Part shown: in pieces, positions 15,834 through 23,084 of the stretch | How positions within the stretch are numbered: position 1 is the first letter of the stretch | How the letters are laid out: each line of letters opens with the position of its first letter | From: a virus | Direction: 5' to 3' (one strand) | DNA: 24,900 nt | Virus record (IMG/VR): IMGVR_UViG_3300022707_000673 | Coordinates: 1-24,900 of that record | Made by a program: the position numbers and the translations under genes | Notes under the pieces: model-generated | The model's input: the letters and a program-made list of their open reading frames with translations, nothing else | Database searches by the model: none | Told to the model about the DNA's origin: nothing

Positions 15834-16697
15834 TTAAGTACCAGTTGTGTTTAACAATACCTGCTTAACGCCTTGCTCAAGTACAGTAAATCCCATACCC
15901 ATAGAGAATGCATACTCGGTTTTTTGAGTACCAAGAGCGGCTCTACGTGTTTCAAATTTAACTTCCTTTTGAACAGCCATAGCTACAGCTTCCTTTTGAT
16001 AGGCAATTGCCTCAGCATCAGAAAGACCGTTATGTACAACTACTCGAAAGCCAAAAACCATACCAATTTCACCTTGAAGTAAAGCGGTTCTAGCTCCATA
16101 CTTTTCTGCAGAAATAAAATTATCAATATTCAGCATAACCTTATCCTGGGCAGCTGATACTAATAACCATCTGTCATCCTCTGAAACCTCAGCTACGTTT
16201 AAAAGTCTACGAGCCTCAGTGATATCGTCAAGCGTTATTTCATCGTTCGTTCCACCAGTAAGTTGAATTCTGTGATCAGGGGCAGCAGCAGATGCTAGTC
16301 TAAGTTCCGCAATGATCTGGTCATCAATATACTTACCATAAGTTCTACCAGCTGAACCGGCGAGCTCGGCCTCAATTGAAATGGTTGTTTGTTGTGAAAT
16401 TCGATCTGGAATCTCATATGGTAATACTGTCCAGTCATCAAGGGCTAGAACGTCAGTAGCGAAGTCAACAGTTTGAGCCGGGGTAGCAGTTACACCATCA
16501 GGGTTTAATGCACCGGGATCTGCGAAGTGACTATCGTAACGAGGTAATTCAATTTGTTTAATACCTTTAGTTGCTCTAGCACTCTCATCTCTTACTGTAG
16601 GACGCAATTTTGCAGTACGGATCAGTTCTTCTTGAACTATACTAGCAATCAGTTCCATCTCAGTAGAGCCCGTTTGTGTAGTAGTAAATGTTGCCAT
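15834..16697 (-). CDS. major capsid protein (HK97-like fold)
   Basis: This 287-residue protein forms the head shell. It lies right after the scaffold gene. Features typical of short HK97-fold capsid proteins are a helical N-arm (ELIASIVQEELIRTAKLRPTV), IKQIELPRYDSHF and a long spine-helix region (ISIEAELAGSAGRTYGKYID, QIIAELRLA). The A-domain-like segment is ITEARRLLNVAEVSEDDRWL followed by NFISAEKYGARTALLQGEIG, a G-F-R-V-V-V strand and the final KTEYAFSMGMGFTVLEQGVKQV. The upstream leader has AAAGGAGAT at good spacing to ATG. No protease gene or N-terminal delta domain is seen, so a separate scaffold is likely used. Codon use looks clean, as expected for a highly expressed gene. Confidence 0.9.
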   Translation of the reverse strand: MATFTTTQTGSTEMELIASIVQEELIRTAKLRPTVRDESARATKGIKQIELPRYDSHFADPGALNPDGVTATPAQTVDFATDVLALDDWTVLPYEIPDRISQQTTISIEAELAGSAGRTYGKYIDDQIIAELRLASAAAPDHRIQLTGGTNDEITLDDITEARRLLNVAEVSEDDRWLLVSAAQDKVMLNIDNFISAEKYGARTALLQGEIGMVFGFRVVVHNGLSDAEAIAYQKEAVAMAVQKEVKFETRRAALGTQKTEYAFSMGMGFTVLEQGVKQVLLNTTGT

Positions 16698-16710
16698 TTA
16701 TAAATCTCCT

Positions 16711-17313
16711 TTAAGATTGTTTAAGTTTAATTAATTCGGCAGTCTTTTCCTGTATTGTCATTTTCTCTATTGGTTTAGGACCACCGGTTTCAGTCGGATC
16801 ATCAGATGAAGGAGCTAGATTAGTTATGTTAGTAGTCACAGACTTTGGAATTAGTAATGCATGCTTTTCCCGGAACTCATTTGCTACTTTATGTACGGAA
16901 TCTGGATTAATTGAACCATCGTCATTAAACTCAACCGCATCTAAATTAGCATGTACTAAGTATTCAGAACTAATATTACCTAACTCACTTTTAAGAGCAC
17001 TCTTTTTTACCGTATTAAGATAATTCGAGCGTTCCTGTTTTCTACCTGCTCTTTCACTTTCTATTTCGACTTTTTGATTTTCGTATAACTCTTTCCAACG
17101 GTCTTGCTCTTGTAACTTTTCTTCCTCAATGTGTTTAAGCTTTGATTCATACTCATTTACTTTTGCTTCTAGATCCTTAGTCTTAGTCTTATATTTATGC
17201 ATATCTTTCGACACGTCATCATAAGCCTTTTTAGGTACACGCTTCTCAGCCTCACTTGAATTACTTTCTTGAGACTCATTGTTCTCGTTACTAACGTCTG
17301 TCACTTCTGACAT
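16711..17313 (-). CDS. capsid scaffold protein
   Basis: This 200-residue, highly charged protein lies directly upstream of the capsid gene, the standard scaffold position. The N-terminus is Asn/Ser/Glu-rich and disordered (NENNESQESNSSEAEKR). Residues about 35-100 form a long coiled coil rich in Lys and Glu (DVSKDMHKYKTKTKDLEAKV ... EEEKLQEQDRWKELYENQ). The C-terminal end carries a helix with basic residues (IEKMTIQEKTAELIKLKQS), as in scaffolds that contact the coat protein. ATG is preceded by a GGAGGAAATAT leader. No protease catalytic residues are visible, so this looks like a pure scaffold, released or degraded during maturation by means not visible here. Confidence 0.85.
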   Translation of the reverse strand: MSEVTDVSNENNESQESNSSEAEKRVPKKAYDDVSKDMHKYKTKTKDLEAKVNEYESKLKHIEEEKLQEQDRWKELYENQKVEIESERAGRKQERSNYLNTVKKSALKSELGNISSEYLVHANLDAVEFNDDGSINPDSVHKVANEFREKHALLIPKSVTTNITNLAPSSDDPTETGGPKPIEKMTIQEKTAELIKLKQS

Positions 17314-17331
17314 ATTTCCTCCTAGGGTATA

Positions 17332-17796
17332 CTAACCCACTTTGATTTTGTTAAACTGCTTGACCCATTCTTTTACTAGGACTTCCGCAGCGGTCTTTAA
17401 ATCCGTCTTGGTTAAATTCAAAAACGGTCTATCTTTACTTACTAAGTTTGCTTTCTTCTGGTTATTAGGACTTACTTGTATTGTAATATCAGAACCCCTA
17501 GTTGAAGCATTTAATGTATCTATCATAGAACCGGTCTGAGTTAAGTTTGATTTGGCTGCAGTAGTTTTACCTTTTGCTAGTCCACCTTTACTTCTCAAAT
17601 GTCTACGATTCCTTTTAGTTTTTTTAGTTAATGGTTTAAACTTTTTTTGTTGTCCAGTACTAGGAGAACCGCTACCGGCTCTAACTCTAGTCTTAATACT
17701 TTTGACCGTAGCCTTACCTATCTTCTGCCGAGTCTTCTTACTCAATGCAAGACCTAATGCTCTTTGTAATTCTCTAGCTAATTTATCAAGTGCCAA
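17332..17796 (-). CDS. minor head/neck protein, paralogue 1 (gpG-like)
   Basis: This 154-residue, strongly basic protein starts at TTG; no ATG occurs before residue 90, and AAGGA lies about nine bases before the TTG. Its layout is an N-terminal helix (LARELQRALGLALSKKTRQK) and a KAT-x-K-S-I-K-T-R strand. A very basic loop FKPLTKKTKRNRRH is followed by 'NLTQTGSMIDTL', a strand, and 'RPFLNLTKTDLKTAAEVL'. This order, with 'L..TG.m..tl' and 'RpFL.Lt..d', matches proteins of the phage virion morphogenesis / gpG-like group that help head-tail joining. It overlaps the related upstream gene by 11 bases. The identification is by motif order and place; exact role in head or neck remains inferred. Confidence 0.66.
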   Translation of the reverse strand: MALDKLARELQRALGLALSKKTRQKIGKATVKSIKTRVRAGSGSPSTGQQKKFKPLTKKTKRNRRHLRSKGGLAKGKTTAAKSNLTQTGSMIDTLNASTRGSDITIQVSPNNQKKANLVSKDRPFLNLTKTDLKTAAEVLVKEWVKQFNKIKVG

Positions 17797-18265
17797 ATCG
17801 TATAAGTCCTTGTATTATTTCTTCGGCTAGACTATCTAAGTCCGGCTCACTTTGTTCTAATCTATTATTAAATCTTGCAAGTATGGTATTCAATTCTGCA
17901 GGTGTAAGTCCTAAGAACTCTCTAAATCCATTCCTACCTTGCTTAGCAAAAAACGCTTTATCATTAGCAGTCTGATCTTTGTATCCAATTGTAATAAACC
18001 CCGGTCCATGACTTAGTATTTCCATCTCAGTTAATGTCTCACCGGTCAACGTTAGATTCACCTTGTTTGATTTCCCAGATGCTTTAAAGTCAATATGTTT
18101 CTTATACTCTTTACTGTAAGGCTTAAATGGAGCACCAAACTTATCTATACCCTTTTTAGTTCTAATCACAATTGTACGGATAGCTTCATTACCAATAGCG
18201 ATACGAGCTTCAGCATCAAACCCAGAGTTAATTGATATAATAAAAGATTGCTTAGGTTGTGCCAT
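17786..18265 (-). CDS. minor head/neck protein, paralogue 2 (gpG-like)
   Basis: This 159-residue protein follows the portal gene and overlaps it by 14 bases. The sequence gives a strand 'IGNEAIRTIVIRTKKGID', then FGAPFKPYSKEYKKHIDF, then 'NLTLTGETLTEMEI', a GYK strand, 'FFAKQGRNGFREFLGLTP' and a terminal helix. The 'G.pf.pys.eYkk' and 'L..tGe.l..m' phrases with 'R.FLGLt' are typical of gpG-like virion morphogenesis proteins. Motif order matches the next gene, which suggests tandem duplication, although the two have diverged. They may form a hetero-oligomer at the portal vertex; that is an inference. Confidence 0.68.
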   Translation of the reverse strand: MAQPKQSFIISINSGFDAEARIAIGNEAIRTIVIRTKKGIDKFGAPFKPYSKEYKKHIDFKASGKSNKVNLTLTGETLTEMEILSHGPGFITIGYKDQTANDKAFFAKQGRNGFREFLGLTPAELNTILARFNNRLEQSEPDLDSLAEEIIQGLIRFGT

Positions 18266-19781
18266 TTTCTTCTCTACCTATATTCTCATCAGGACTAGAT
18301 GTACCTTCATCCTCACTAGTAGTCGCAGGACTTAGTTCAAACATCTTTTCCATCTTACGATCCGCTTCTTTATCTAATTCTTTTTCCCAAGCATCCACTT
18401 GTAGTTCACTAAACTCGGGATTCATTGTCTTAATTGCTTGACGTCTACTGATAAGTCCTATCTCCATAAGCTTACCCACTTCTTCTATTTTCTGTGCATC
18501 CGTTTTTAATGCTTTAGTTTCGGCATATCTAATTGCAAATGTAGGGGTGAACGATTGACTAAATTGTCTCTTATCGTCTATTAGACCTTCAGTGGCCCAT
18601 ACCTTACGAAGCTTAGTCATTACTTCCCAAAACTTTAATTCTATATCTCTATATACTTCAGCTTGTTTTTTAACTTCTTCAGAAGCATCACCTTCATCAA
18701 TAGCCTTAGCAAATCCAGAAGCTTCACGACCGGGCATCATAGATCCAACATTACCAGTCTTAATACCTTCGGTAGCCATGTATCCACTTAATTGGAATTG
18801 CGCTAACATTAAACCCTTTTCTATATCAGTTGTTGGTTGTATTGTTCCAATCTCAGGTTCTCCACCATCAGGATTAGAATCTCCTAAGTTTACCAACGCA
18901 TCGGGATTAATCTCGGCCCCGGAGATGTCACTATTCTTAGTCCATATAATAGAGTGAGACATAAATTGAAATGCATAATTCATATCTACTAGTATCTTCG
19001 GAATAAGGATGGACATATCTAAACCGGTCTGATTAGGAAGTGGAACTAATTCGAATCTTGACTTATTAATGTATACCTGAGGAATAACCCCAAATTCATT
19101 TTTAGTACTAGGATGTCCAAGAGCTATCATCTTATCTTTACGTATTGCACCTTGAGAATCAATAATTAGAAATTCATCATCAGAATAAAGAGCATATATA
19201 TTTACTTCTATTTCAATTTGTTCATTACGTACATCTCGGCCTTCTCTATCTACAACTTGTTCAAATATAGCCTTAGTCTCAGTACCAAGGAGTTTAATAA
19301 ATACGGTCATATTCATTGGGTCTGTAGGGTCATCACTATAAGCTAAACATTGGTGACCGCCGATTACTCTAACCTTAATCTTACCATCTTTTACAAACGG
19401 TTCTATAGCACACATACGCTGAGCATTAAACATCTGATTAGAATCCATCATCTTATTATTAAGAGAAGAATCCCTAACTATCCCCGCCATTATTTCCGCA
19501 TCGGTTTTATCATCAGTAATACGAGTTGGATGAGTTGAGTATACACGGCTTAATTTATCTGTAACTTTCTTAAGTAGATTTATACTAGGTATTCTTTGTT
19601 TTGCACGTTGTAAAGCCGCAGGAGAAATGATTTCCAGAGTTAAACTAGCTTCTATCTCTCTACGTAATTGACCTTCTAGTATCTTAAAGATTCGTCTATT
19701 AAATAAGAGAGTATCCTCATGCCTTTCAATATGATCTACAATGGCAGGGATCATCTCAACTAATGGTTTTTGTGTAGCCAT
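18252..19781 (-). CDS. portal protein
   Basis: This 509-residue protein lies directly downstream of TerL, as expected of the portal, the dodecameric ring through which DNA is packaged and ejected. The N-terminus is helical (MIPAIVDHIERHEDTLLFNR). An early 'NLLKKVTDKLSRVYSTHPTR' region precedes the wing-type strands (VRVIGGHQCLAYSDDPTDP, IEIEVNIYALYSDDEF). A stem/crown-like helical part follows (MLAQFQLSGYMATEGI, ASEEVKKQAEVYRDIELKFW). A helix SRRQAIKTMNPEFSELQVDA is followed by an acidic, Ser-rich disordered tail. 'GREASGFAKAIDEGDA' is typical of the tunnel-loop region of such portals. Size and order fit a siphovirus portal. Its ATG is nine bases after the TerL stop. Confidence 0.88.
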   Translation of the reverse strand: MATQKPLVEMIPAIVDHIERHEDTLLFNRRIFKILEGQLRREIEASLTLEIISPAALQRAKQRIPSINLLKKVTDKLSRVYSTHPTRITDDKTDAEIMAGIVRDSSLNNKMMDSNQMFNAQRMCAIEPFVKDGKIKVRVIGGHQCLAYSDDPTDPMNMTVFIKLLGTETKAIFEQVVDREGRDVRNEQIEIEVNIYALYSDDEFLIIDSQGAIRKDKMIALGHPSTKNEFGVIPQVYINKSRFELVPLPNQTGLDMSILIPKILVDMNYAFQFMSHSIIWTKNSDISGAEINPDALVNLGDSNPDGGEPEIGTIQPTTDIEKGLMLAQFQLSGYMATEGIKTGNVGSMMPGREASGFAKAIDEGDASEEVKKQAEVYRDIELKFWEVMTKLRKVWATEGLIDDKRQFSQSFTPTFAIRYAETKALKTDAQKIEEVGKLMEIGLISRRQAIKTMNPEFSELQVDAWEKELDKEADRKMEKMFELSPATTSEDEGTSSPDENIGREENGTT

Positions 19782-19789
19782 AAATATCC

Positions 19790-20977
19790 TTAATAATACT
19801 TTATCGAGCCCTTACGTCTAGGCCTTCTAAGTGGGTTATAATACCAAGCTAAGTATCCCAAAGCATCGCTAATGTGGGAAAGCAATGGGTCTTTATTGTC
19901 ATATACTAATTGTTCTAAATCTGAAATAAGTTTTTTACACTTGGGATCTATATGTATTCTGTTATAATAAAACAACCGGTTAATGTTATTGTATCTGTCT
20001 TTCTCTCTGGGGTTCTTAAACGCCGGTAAATTGAATCCACTTCTTCTTAATATCTCGTGGTCTGTATTTGTTGAAGATGACTTTCTACGGTTCCCAGTTT
20101 CATCACATATTATTTTATCAACTTTAAACTTGTATTTTCTCTTGATCTCTGCGGCCGCCTTGAATGTGTTCGAGTTCTCCTGGTAGAGTTCGTCTGTGAC
20201 ATATATCTCACCGGCTTTCTCATACGCATATATACCACATAAAGGATGCACATTAAAATCAAGGCCCATATCAATAAAACGCCCAAAAATATCAAACTTT
20301 TTAACATGTTTTTCCCTATCAAAATTGTAATAGACTCGACCGCTAGATAGATTAATAAACTTACCATCTAATTCTTGTTGTGCAAGTCGGTCATCATAAT
20401 TCTCTTTGAGTTGCTTAATATAGTTTACTCCAAGATTTCTAGCATTCTGTATAGTAGTACTGTGAATAACCTTGCTGCTTGAACCGGGATTCTCAACAAA
20501 TCTCTTATACAACCAATTAAAACCATTCGGAGTAGTAGTACCTTTCCATTGCAACGGTCCCTTACCACGAATACGACCTATTAACACTTCAAACGCTTCT
20601 TTTCTATTAAATGCAACCTCATCAGACCATACCCAGCCGACCTCGACTCCACGTAATAGATCATACTTTTCCATGGACATAACATAGACAATCGTATTAG
20701 CTATATGTATTTCACTATCTTGTTGCTTATATTGATATGGTATTTGTAATTCATCTAATAACTTAAATAGTCCTTGAAGAGTTGCTTTCTTTAATTGCGA
20801 ATACGAGTTGGCGGTTATTAATCCTTTTACTCCAGGATACTTTAGGATCATAGTGATTGCCCAAAATGCTCCGGCGTGCGTCTTGCCGCTTCCTATTCCA
20901 CCACAATATAAAGTAAAGGCTTCCTTGGAATCGAGAAACTCCATCTGAGATTTACTCAAACATATTTCTTTATCCAT
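19790..20977 (-). CDS. terL: terminase large subunit (packaging ATPase and nuclease)
   Basis: This protein of about 395 residues translocates DNA into the prohead and cuts concatemers. The ATPase Walker A is GGIGSGKT (about residues 24-31), Walker B is VGWVWSDEV with the acidic pair, and the coupling motif is KGTTTPNGFNW. The C-terminal RNase H-like nuclease has three acidic clusters: FIDMGLDFNVHP, IICDETGNRRKSSS and LLSHISDALGYLAW. I chose the ATG giving MDKEICLSKS. A TTG nine codons upstream has no Shine-Dalgarno and would increase the overlap with TerS to 35 bases, whereas the ATG overlaps by eight. It is the best-identified packaging protein in the window. Confidence 0.94.
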   Translation of the reverse strand: MDKEICLSKSQMEFLDSKEAFTLYCGGIGSGKTHAGAFWAITMILKYPGVKGLITANSYSQLKKATLQGLFKLLDELQIPYQYKQQDSEIHIANTIVYVMSMEKYDLLRGVEVGWVWSDEVAFNRKEAFEVLIGRIRGKGPLQWKGTTTPNGFNWLYKRFVENPGSSSKVIHSTTIQNARNLGVNYIKQLKENYDDRLAQQELDGKFINLSSGRVYYNFDREKHVKKFDIFGRFIDMGLDFNVHPLCGIYAYEKAGEIYVTDELYQENSNTFKAAAEIKRKYKFKVDKIICDETGNRRKSSSTNTDHEILRRSGFNLPAFKNPREKDRYNNINRLFYYNRIHIDPKCKKLISDLEQLVYDNKDPLLSHISDALGYLAWYYNPLRRPRRKGSIKYY

Positions 20978-21401
20978 TCTCTGCTTTATCTTCTTTTTCT
21001 TCAACTAATTGGAGGGACTGATCCTTTTCACTAACTTTAATAATTTTAGGTAATTCGACCTTCTTCTTGTCAGTGTCATATAATCCATGTAACTTGTTTA
21101 TTTCTTTTTGAACGTCATTGGCTGTCTTGAATTGACCCACACTATAGGCTTGACGGTATAACTCATTGTGACGTTGGATAGCTAGAGACTTATGTGCCTT
21201 TTGCTTTTCCACATCTTGTTCAACCCATTCATCTACTACTTGCCGGATATATCTCTCAACTGTAGAATCGGCTAGCCCGTGTTTGTCTGTTAACGTAGAA
21301 ATGACTTCAGATTCCGAATACCCTTTAGATAAGAGTTCAGAAACCTCATACTTACGCATATATAGTTCTTTTTTGGTTGCCCTTGCGATACAATCCTCCA
21401 A
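20970..21401 (-). CDS. terS: terminase small subunit
   Basis: This DNA-recognition subunit of the packaging motor is up to 143 residues long. Near the N-terminus is a helix-turn-helix (VSELLSKGYSESEVISTLTD, then STVERYIRQVVDEW). The middle helix carries 'RHNELYRQAYSVGQFKTAND' followed by KEINKLHGLY, a very typical small-terminase phrase. The tail is charged (VEEKEDKAENG) and likely contacts TerL. The longest frame begins at TTG without a good Shine-Dalgarno. An ATG 14 codons in (ELYMRKYEV) is a reasonable alternative start. It overlaps TerL by eight bases and is the first gene of the leftward morphogenesis operon. Confidence 0.85.
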   Translation of the reverse strand: MEDCIARATKKELYMRKYEVSELLSKGYSESEVISTLTDKHGLADSTVERYIRQVVDEWVEQDVEKQKAHKSLAIQRHNELYRQAYSVGQFKTANDVQKEINKLHGLYDTDKKKVELPKIIKVSEKDQSLQLVEEKEDKAENG

Positions 21402-21479
21402 GGTTATAGTTTAGATACAATCTTCCCTACTATATATAGTTCCAATCGTTTGAACTAGTAGTAATGAGGGAGATCAAAA
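21402..21479. promoter_or_regulatory. divergent control region between terminase and lysis operons
   Basis: This 78-base AT-rich gap separates two divergent operons, so promoters for both should lie here. A perfect 12-base palindrome ACTATATATAGT (21429-21440) can serve as a -10-like element on either strand (TATAGT). It partly overlaps an inverted repeat TAGTTC-9-GAACTA (21437-21457), possibly an operator. No convincing -35 hexamer is seen on either side, so a phage-specific activator or an extended/late promoter is plausible. GAGGGAG near its right end is the ribosome site of the amidase gene. Confidence 0.5.
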
Positions 21480-21959
21480 ATGCGGGAGATTCAAAAACTA
21501 ATAGTCCATTGTACGGACTCACCTGATGATTTAGATATCGGATTTCAAGAAATTAATCAATGGCATAAAGAACGTGGCTGGCTTTCAGATAGTGGGATAA
21601 GTTGTGGGTATCATTATATTATTCGTAGAGATGGTAAGATAGAACGTGGTCGACCTGATGAAGAACCTGGAGCACATTGTTATGGTCAAAATAGGGAATC
21701 AATTGGAATAGTATGGTCGGGGCGTAATGAAGCCACAGAAAAACAATTATCTTCATTATATCAGTTATTACTAATACTTATGCATAAATACGCACTTTCT
21801 ACAGATAATATCCACGGTCACAATGAATTTAGTAAAAAAACTTGTCCTAATCTCGATATGGATTGGGTACGGGCTGAAGTTGTATTTAAAAAGATTAATA
21901 ATATTGACGATTTAATATGGAGTATAGTGAATGAAATGGTTGAACGACCCAAAAAATAA
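21480..21959 (+). CDS. endolysin: zinc N-acetylmuramoyl-L-alanine amidase
   Basis: This 159-residue enzyme cleaves the amide bond between N-acetylmuramic acid and L-alanine of the peptide stem. It matches T7 lysozyme-type amidases along its length. A LIVHCT strand gives zinc ligand H10, followed by 'EINQWHKERGW', CGYHYIIRRDG (with the T7-like Tyr at about 44) and GAHCYGQNRESIGI (H66). 'IHGHNEFSKKTCPNLDMDW' gives H114, K120 and C122, spaced as the T7 ligands H122/K128/C130. There is no signal peptide, so export depends on the downstream holin. The ATG has GAGGGAG eight to nine bases upstream. It starts the lysis operon and overlaps the holin gene by 29 bases. Confidence 0.93.
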   Translation: MREIQKLIVHCTDSPDDLDIGFQEINQWHKERGWLSDSGISCGYHYIIRRDGKIERGRPDEEPGAHCYGQNRESIGIVWSGRNEATEKQLSSLYQLLLILMHKYALSTDNIHGHNEFSKKTCPNLDMDWVRAEVVFKKINNIDDLIWSIVNEMVERPKK

Positions 21960-22194
21960 TGAACCGTCTGTGTCTCTTACTTTGGTTATGGTAAGTTTTA
22001 TTGTGTATTTGGGAGTTGCTACTGCGGAGGCATTTGGGTATGTGAAGTCCTCAGAGGCTCTACAGATGCTTTTTATGACTAGCGCGACCCTATACTTTGG
22101 TAGACGAGTAAAACGGCTTATAGAGCATCCTAAGAAGAATAAAAGATCAAAAGTACCGAAAATAACATGGGAGCCCAAAAATGAGACCAAGTAG
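21931..22194 (+). CDS. holin (two-helix membrane protein)
   Basis: This 87-residue protein has two predicted membrane segments (SLTLVMVSFIVYLGVATAEA at about 14-34 and ALQMLFMTSATLYFG at about 43-57). They are separated by a short polar turn, and a very basic C-terminal tail follows (RRVKRLIEHPKKNKRSK). This is a classic two-TM holin layout: it would form the lesion that lets the amidase reach the cell wall. The ATG is preceded by GGAG at about eight bases. It lies inside the 3' end of the amidase gene and overlaps the next gene by 14 bases, so lysis genes are translationally coupled. Timing properties cannot be read from the sequence. Confidence 0.8.
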   Translation: MKWLNDPKNNEPSVSLTLVMVSFIVYLGVATAEAFGYVKSSEALQMLFMTSATLYFGRRVKRLIEHPKKNKRSKVPKITWEPKNETK

Positions 22195-22591
22195 TGCGAA
22201 AGCTAAAGGGCGGCGGCTTCAACAAGAAACTAGGGATAGCTTACTTAAATATGCTCCTAGCTTAGAGGAAGATGATGTACGGTCTACTAGTATGGGTGCG
22301 AGTGGTGAGGATATCCTATTTAGTCCTGCCGCAAGAAAGATTTATCCGTTTAGTATTGAATGTAAGAATGTTGAGAAATTAAGTATATGGGGTGCGATAG
22401 ATCAAGCGATTGATAATAAAGGTAAGCATGATGAGATGGTCGTGTTTGCTAAGAATCAATCTGAGACGTATGTTGCATTGAAATTTGAAACCTTTTTGGA
22501 GATGGTATATGGGAAACAAGATAATGATGTCGATTGTGATGATAGCAATTGGATTTGTATTGGGGAATCTTATGTTCCCGAAGATAATTAA
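22181..22591 (+). CDS. PD-(D/E)XK-type nuclease (Holliday-junction-resolvase-like)
   Basis: This 136-residue protein contains a clear nuclease pattern: MGASGEDILFSPAARKIYP, with the motif Asp at about 44, followed by FSIECKNVEKLSIWGA with E60-x-K62. An N-terminal helix AKGRRLQQETRDSL (about 7-21) and a downstream AIDQAIDN helix match small RecB/Hjc-like phage resolvases. Such enzymes may process packaging intermediates or branched DNA. It is odd to find it inside a lysis cassette: it overlaps the holin gene and is overlapped by 83 bases by the next gene. Its ATG has GGGAG about eight bases upstream. Substrate specificity is unknown. Confidence 0.75.
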   Translation: MRPSSAKAKGRRLQQETRDSLLKYAPSLEEDDVRSTSMGASGEDILFSPAARKIYPFSIECKNVEKLSIWGAIDQAIDNKGKHDEMVVFAKNQSETYVALKFETFLEMVYGKQDNDVDCDDSNWICIGESYVPEDN

Positions 22592-22904
22592 AGAAATAGA
22601 GATTAGAGAAGTTGAAGTAATCAAGGAGCGTATTAAACGTGTGGTTCATATTATTGAAAGGCCCGATGGTACTAAAGAAACGATCATTAAAGAAGAAACT
22701 GAAAAAGAGACTACGGTGGCTAAGGAGAGTATTGAAAAAACTAGGCCCGCAAGGATGGATTGGATCGTCGGGGTAGGTAAGGATATGATCGGGGGGGAAG
22801 ATTACATCTATACCGTAGACCGTAGAATCATTGGTAATCTATACCTTGGAGCCTATGGAAATACAAATTCAAGTTATGGCTTACGTGCTGTTATGACTTT
22901 CTAA
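22509..22904 (+). CDS. anchored periplasmic protein with C-terminal beta segment (spanin-like candidate)
   Basis: This protein of about 131 residues has a single N-terminal membrane helix (SIVMIAIGFVLGNLMF), a charged coiled region (EIEIREVEVIKERIKRVV ... EETEKETTVAKESIEKT) and a beta-rich C-terminus ending in Phe (RRIIGNLYLGAYGN ... LRAVMTF). The last part could insert or pair at the outer membrane. Position after holin and endolysin suggests an Rz/spanin role linking the membranes, but no Rz1-type lipoprotein is nested in another frame. I chose the ATG with GGAG seven bases upstream. An earlier TTG is possible but less supported. It overlaps the nuclease gene by 83 bases and the convergent RHH gene by 14. 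Confidence 0.6.
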   Translation: MGNKIMMSIVMIAIGFVLGNLMFPKIIKEIEIREVEVIKERIKRVVHIIERPDGTKETIIKEETEKETTVAKESIEKTRPARMDWIVGVGKDMIGGEDYIYTVDRRIIGNLYLGAYGNTNSSYGLRAVMTF

Positions 22905-23079
22905 TAAACTCTCTTAATTCTTGCAACCGTTTTGAGACATCTTTATCCAAGTAATCAAAATTAGAATTTAAAATTAGATTCTCCATAAACTTTGACATTG
23001 AGTTGTTAGACTCGGCTGCAAACCCTTTGAGTATCTTCTTAACAATGGGGTCTATTCTTAGATTTAAATAAACTTTCAT
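22891..23079 (-). CDS. ribbon-helix-helix DNA-binding protein
   Basis: This 62-residue protein has the size and pattern of Arc/CopG-type repressors. A short N-terminal strand (KVYLNLRID) precedes a helix (IVKKILKGFAAESNN) and a second helix beginning with Ser (SMSKFMENLIL). A further charged helix is at the end. Such proteins bind DNA as dimers through the strand. The strongest ribosome site in the window, AAGGAGG, lies about six bases before the ATG. The gene is last in the small-gene operon, converges on the lysis cassette and overlaps its final gene by 14 bases. A role in timing lysis or late expression is an attractive inference but not shown; its target could be the inverted repeat upstream of the amidase. 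Confidence 0.72.
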   Translation of the reverse strand: MKVYLNLRIDPIVKKILKGFAAESNNSMSKFMENLILNSNFDYLDKDVSKRLQELREFIRKS

Positions 23080-23084
23080 AAATA

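Noticed and set aside
20110-20367. 85-codon minus-strand frame inside terL
   Set aside because: It is in another frame within the terminase coding region, which is well supported by Walker and nuclease motifs; no ribosome site and no coupling to neighbours.
21912-22190. 92-codon minus-strand frame opposite the holin gene
   Set aside because: It is antisense to a two-helix holin with good start signals, and its hydrophobic look derives from the complementary strand.
22592-22904. Search for a nested Rz1-type lipoprotein in the spanin-like gene
   Set aside because: The alternative plus frames have frequent stops after the nuclease stop codon and no lipobox sequence was found.
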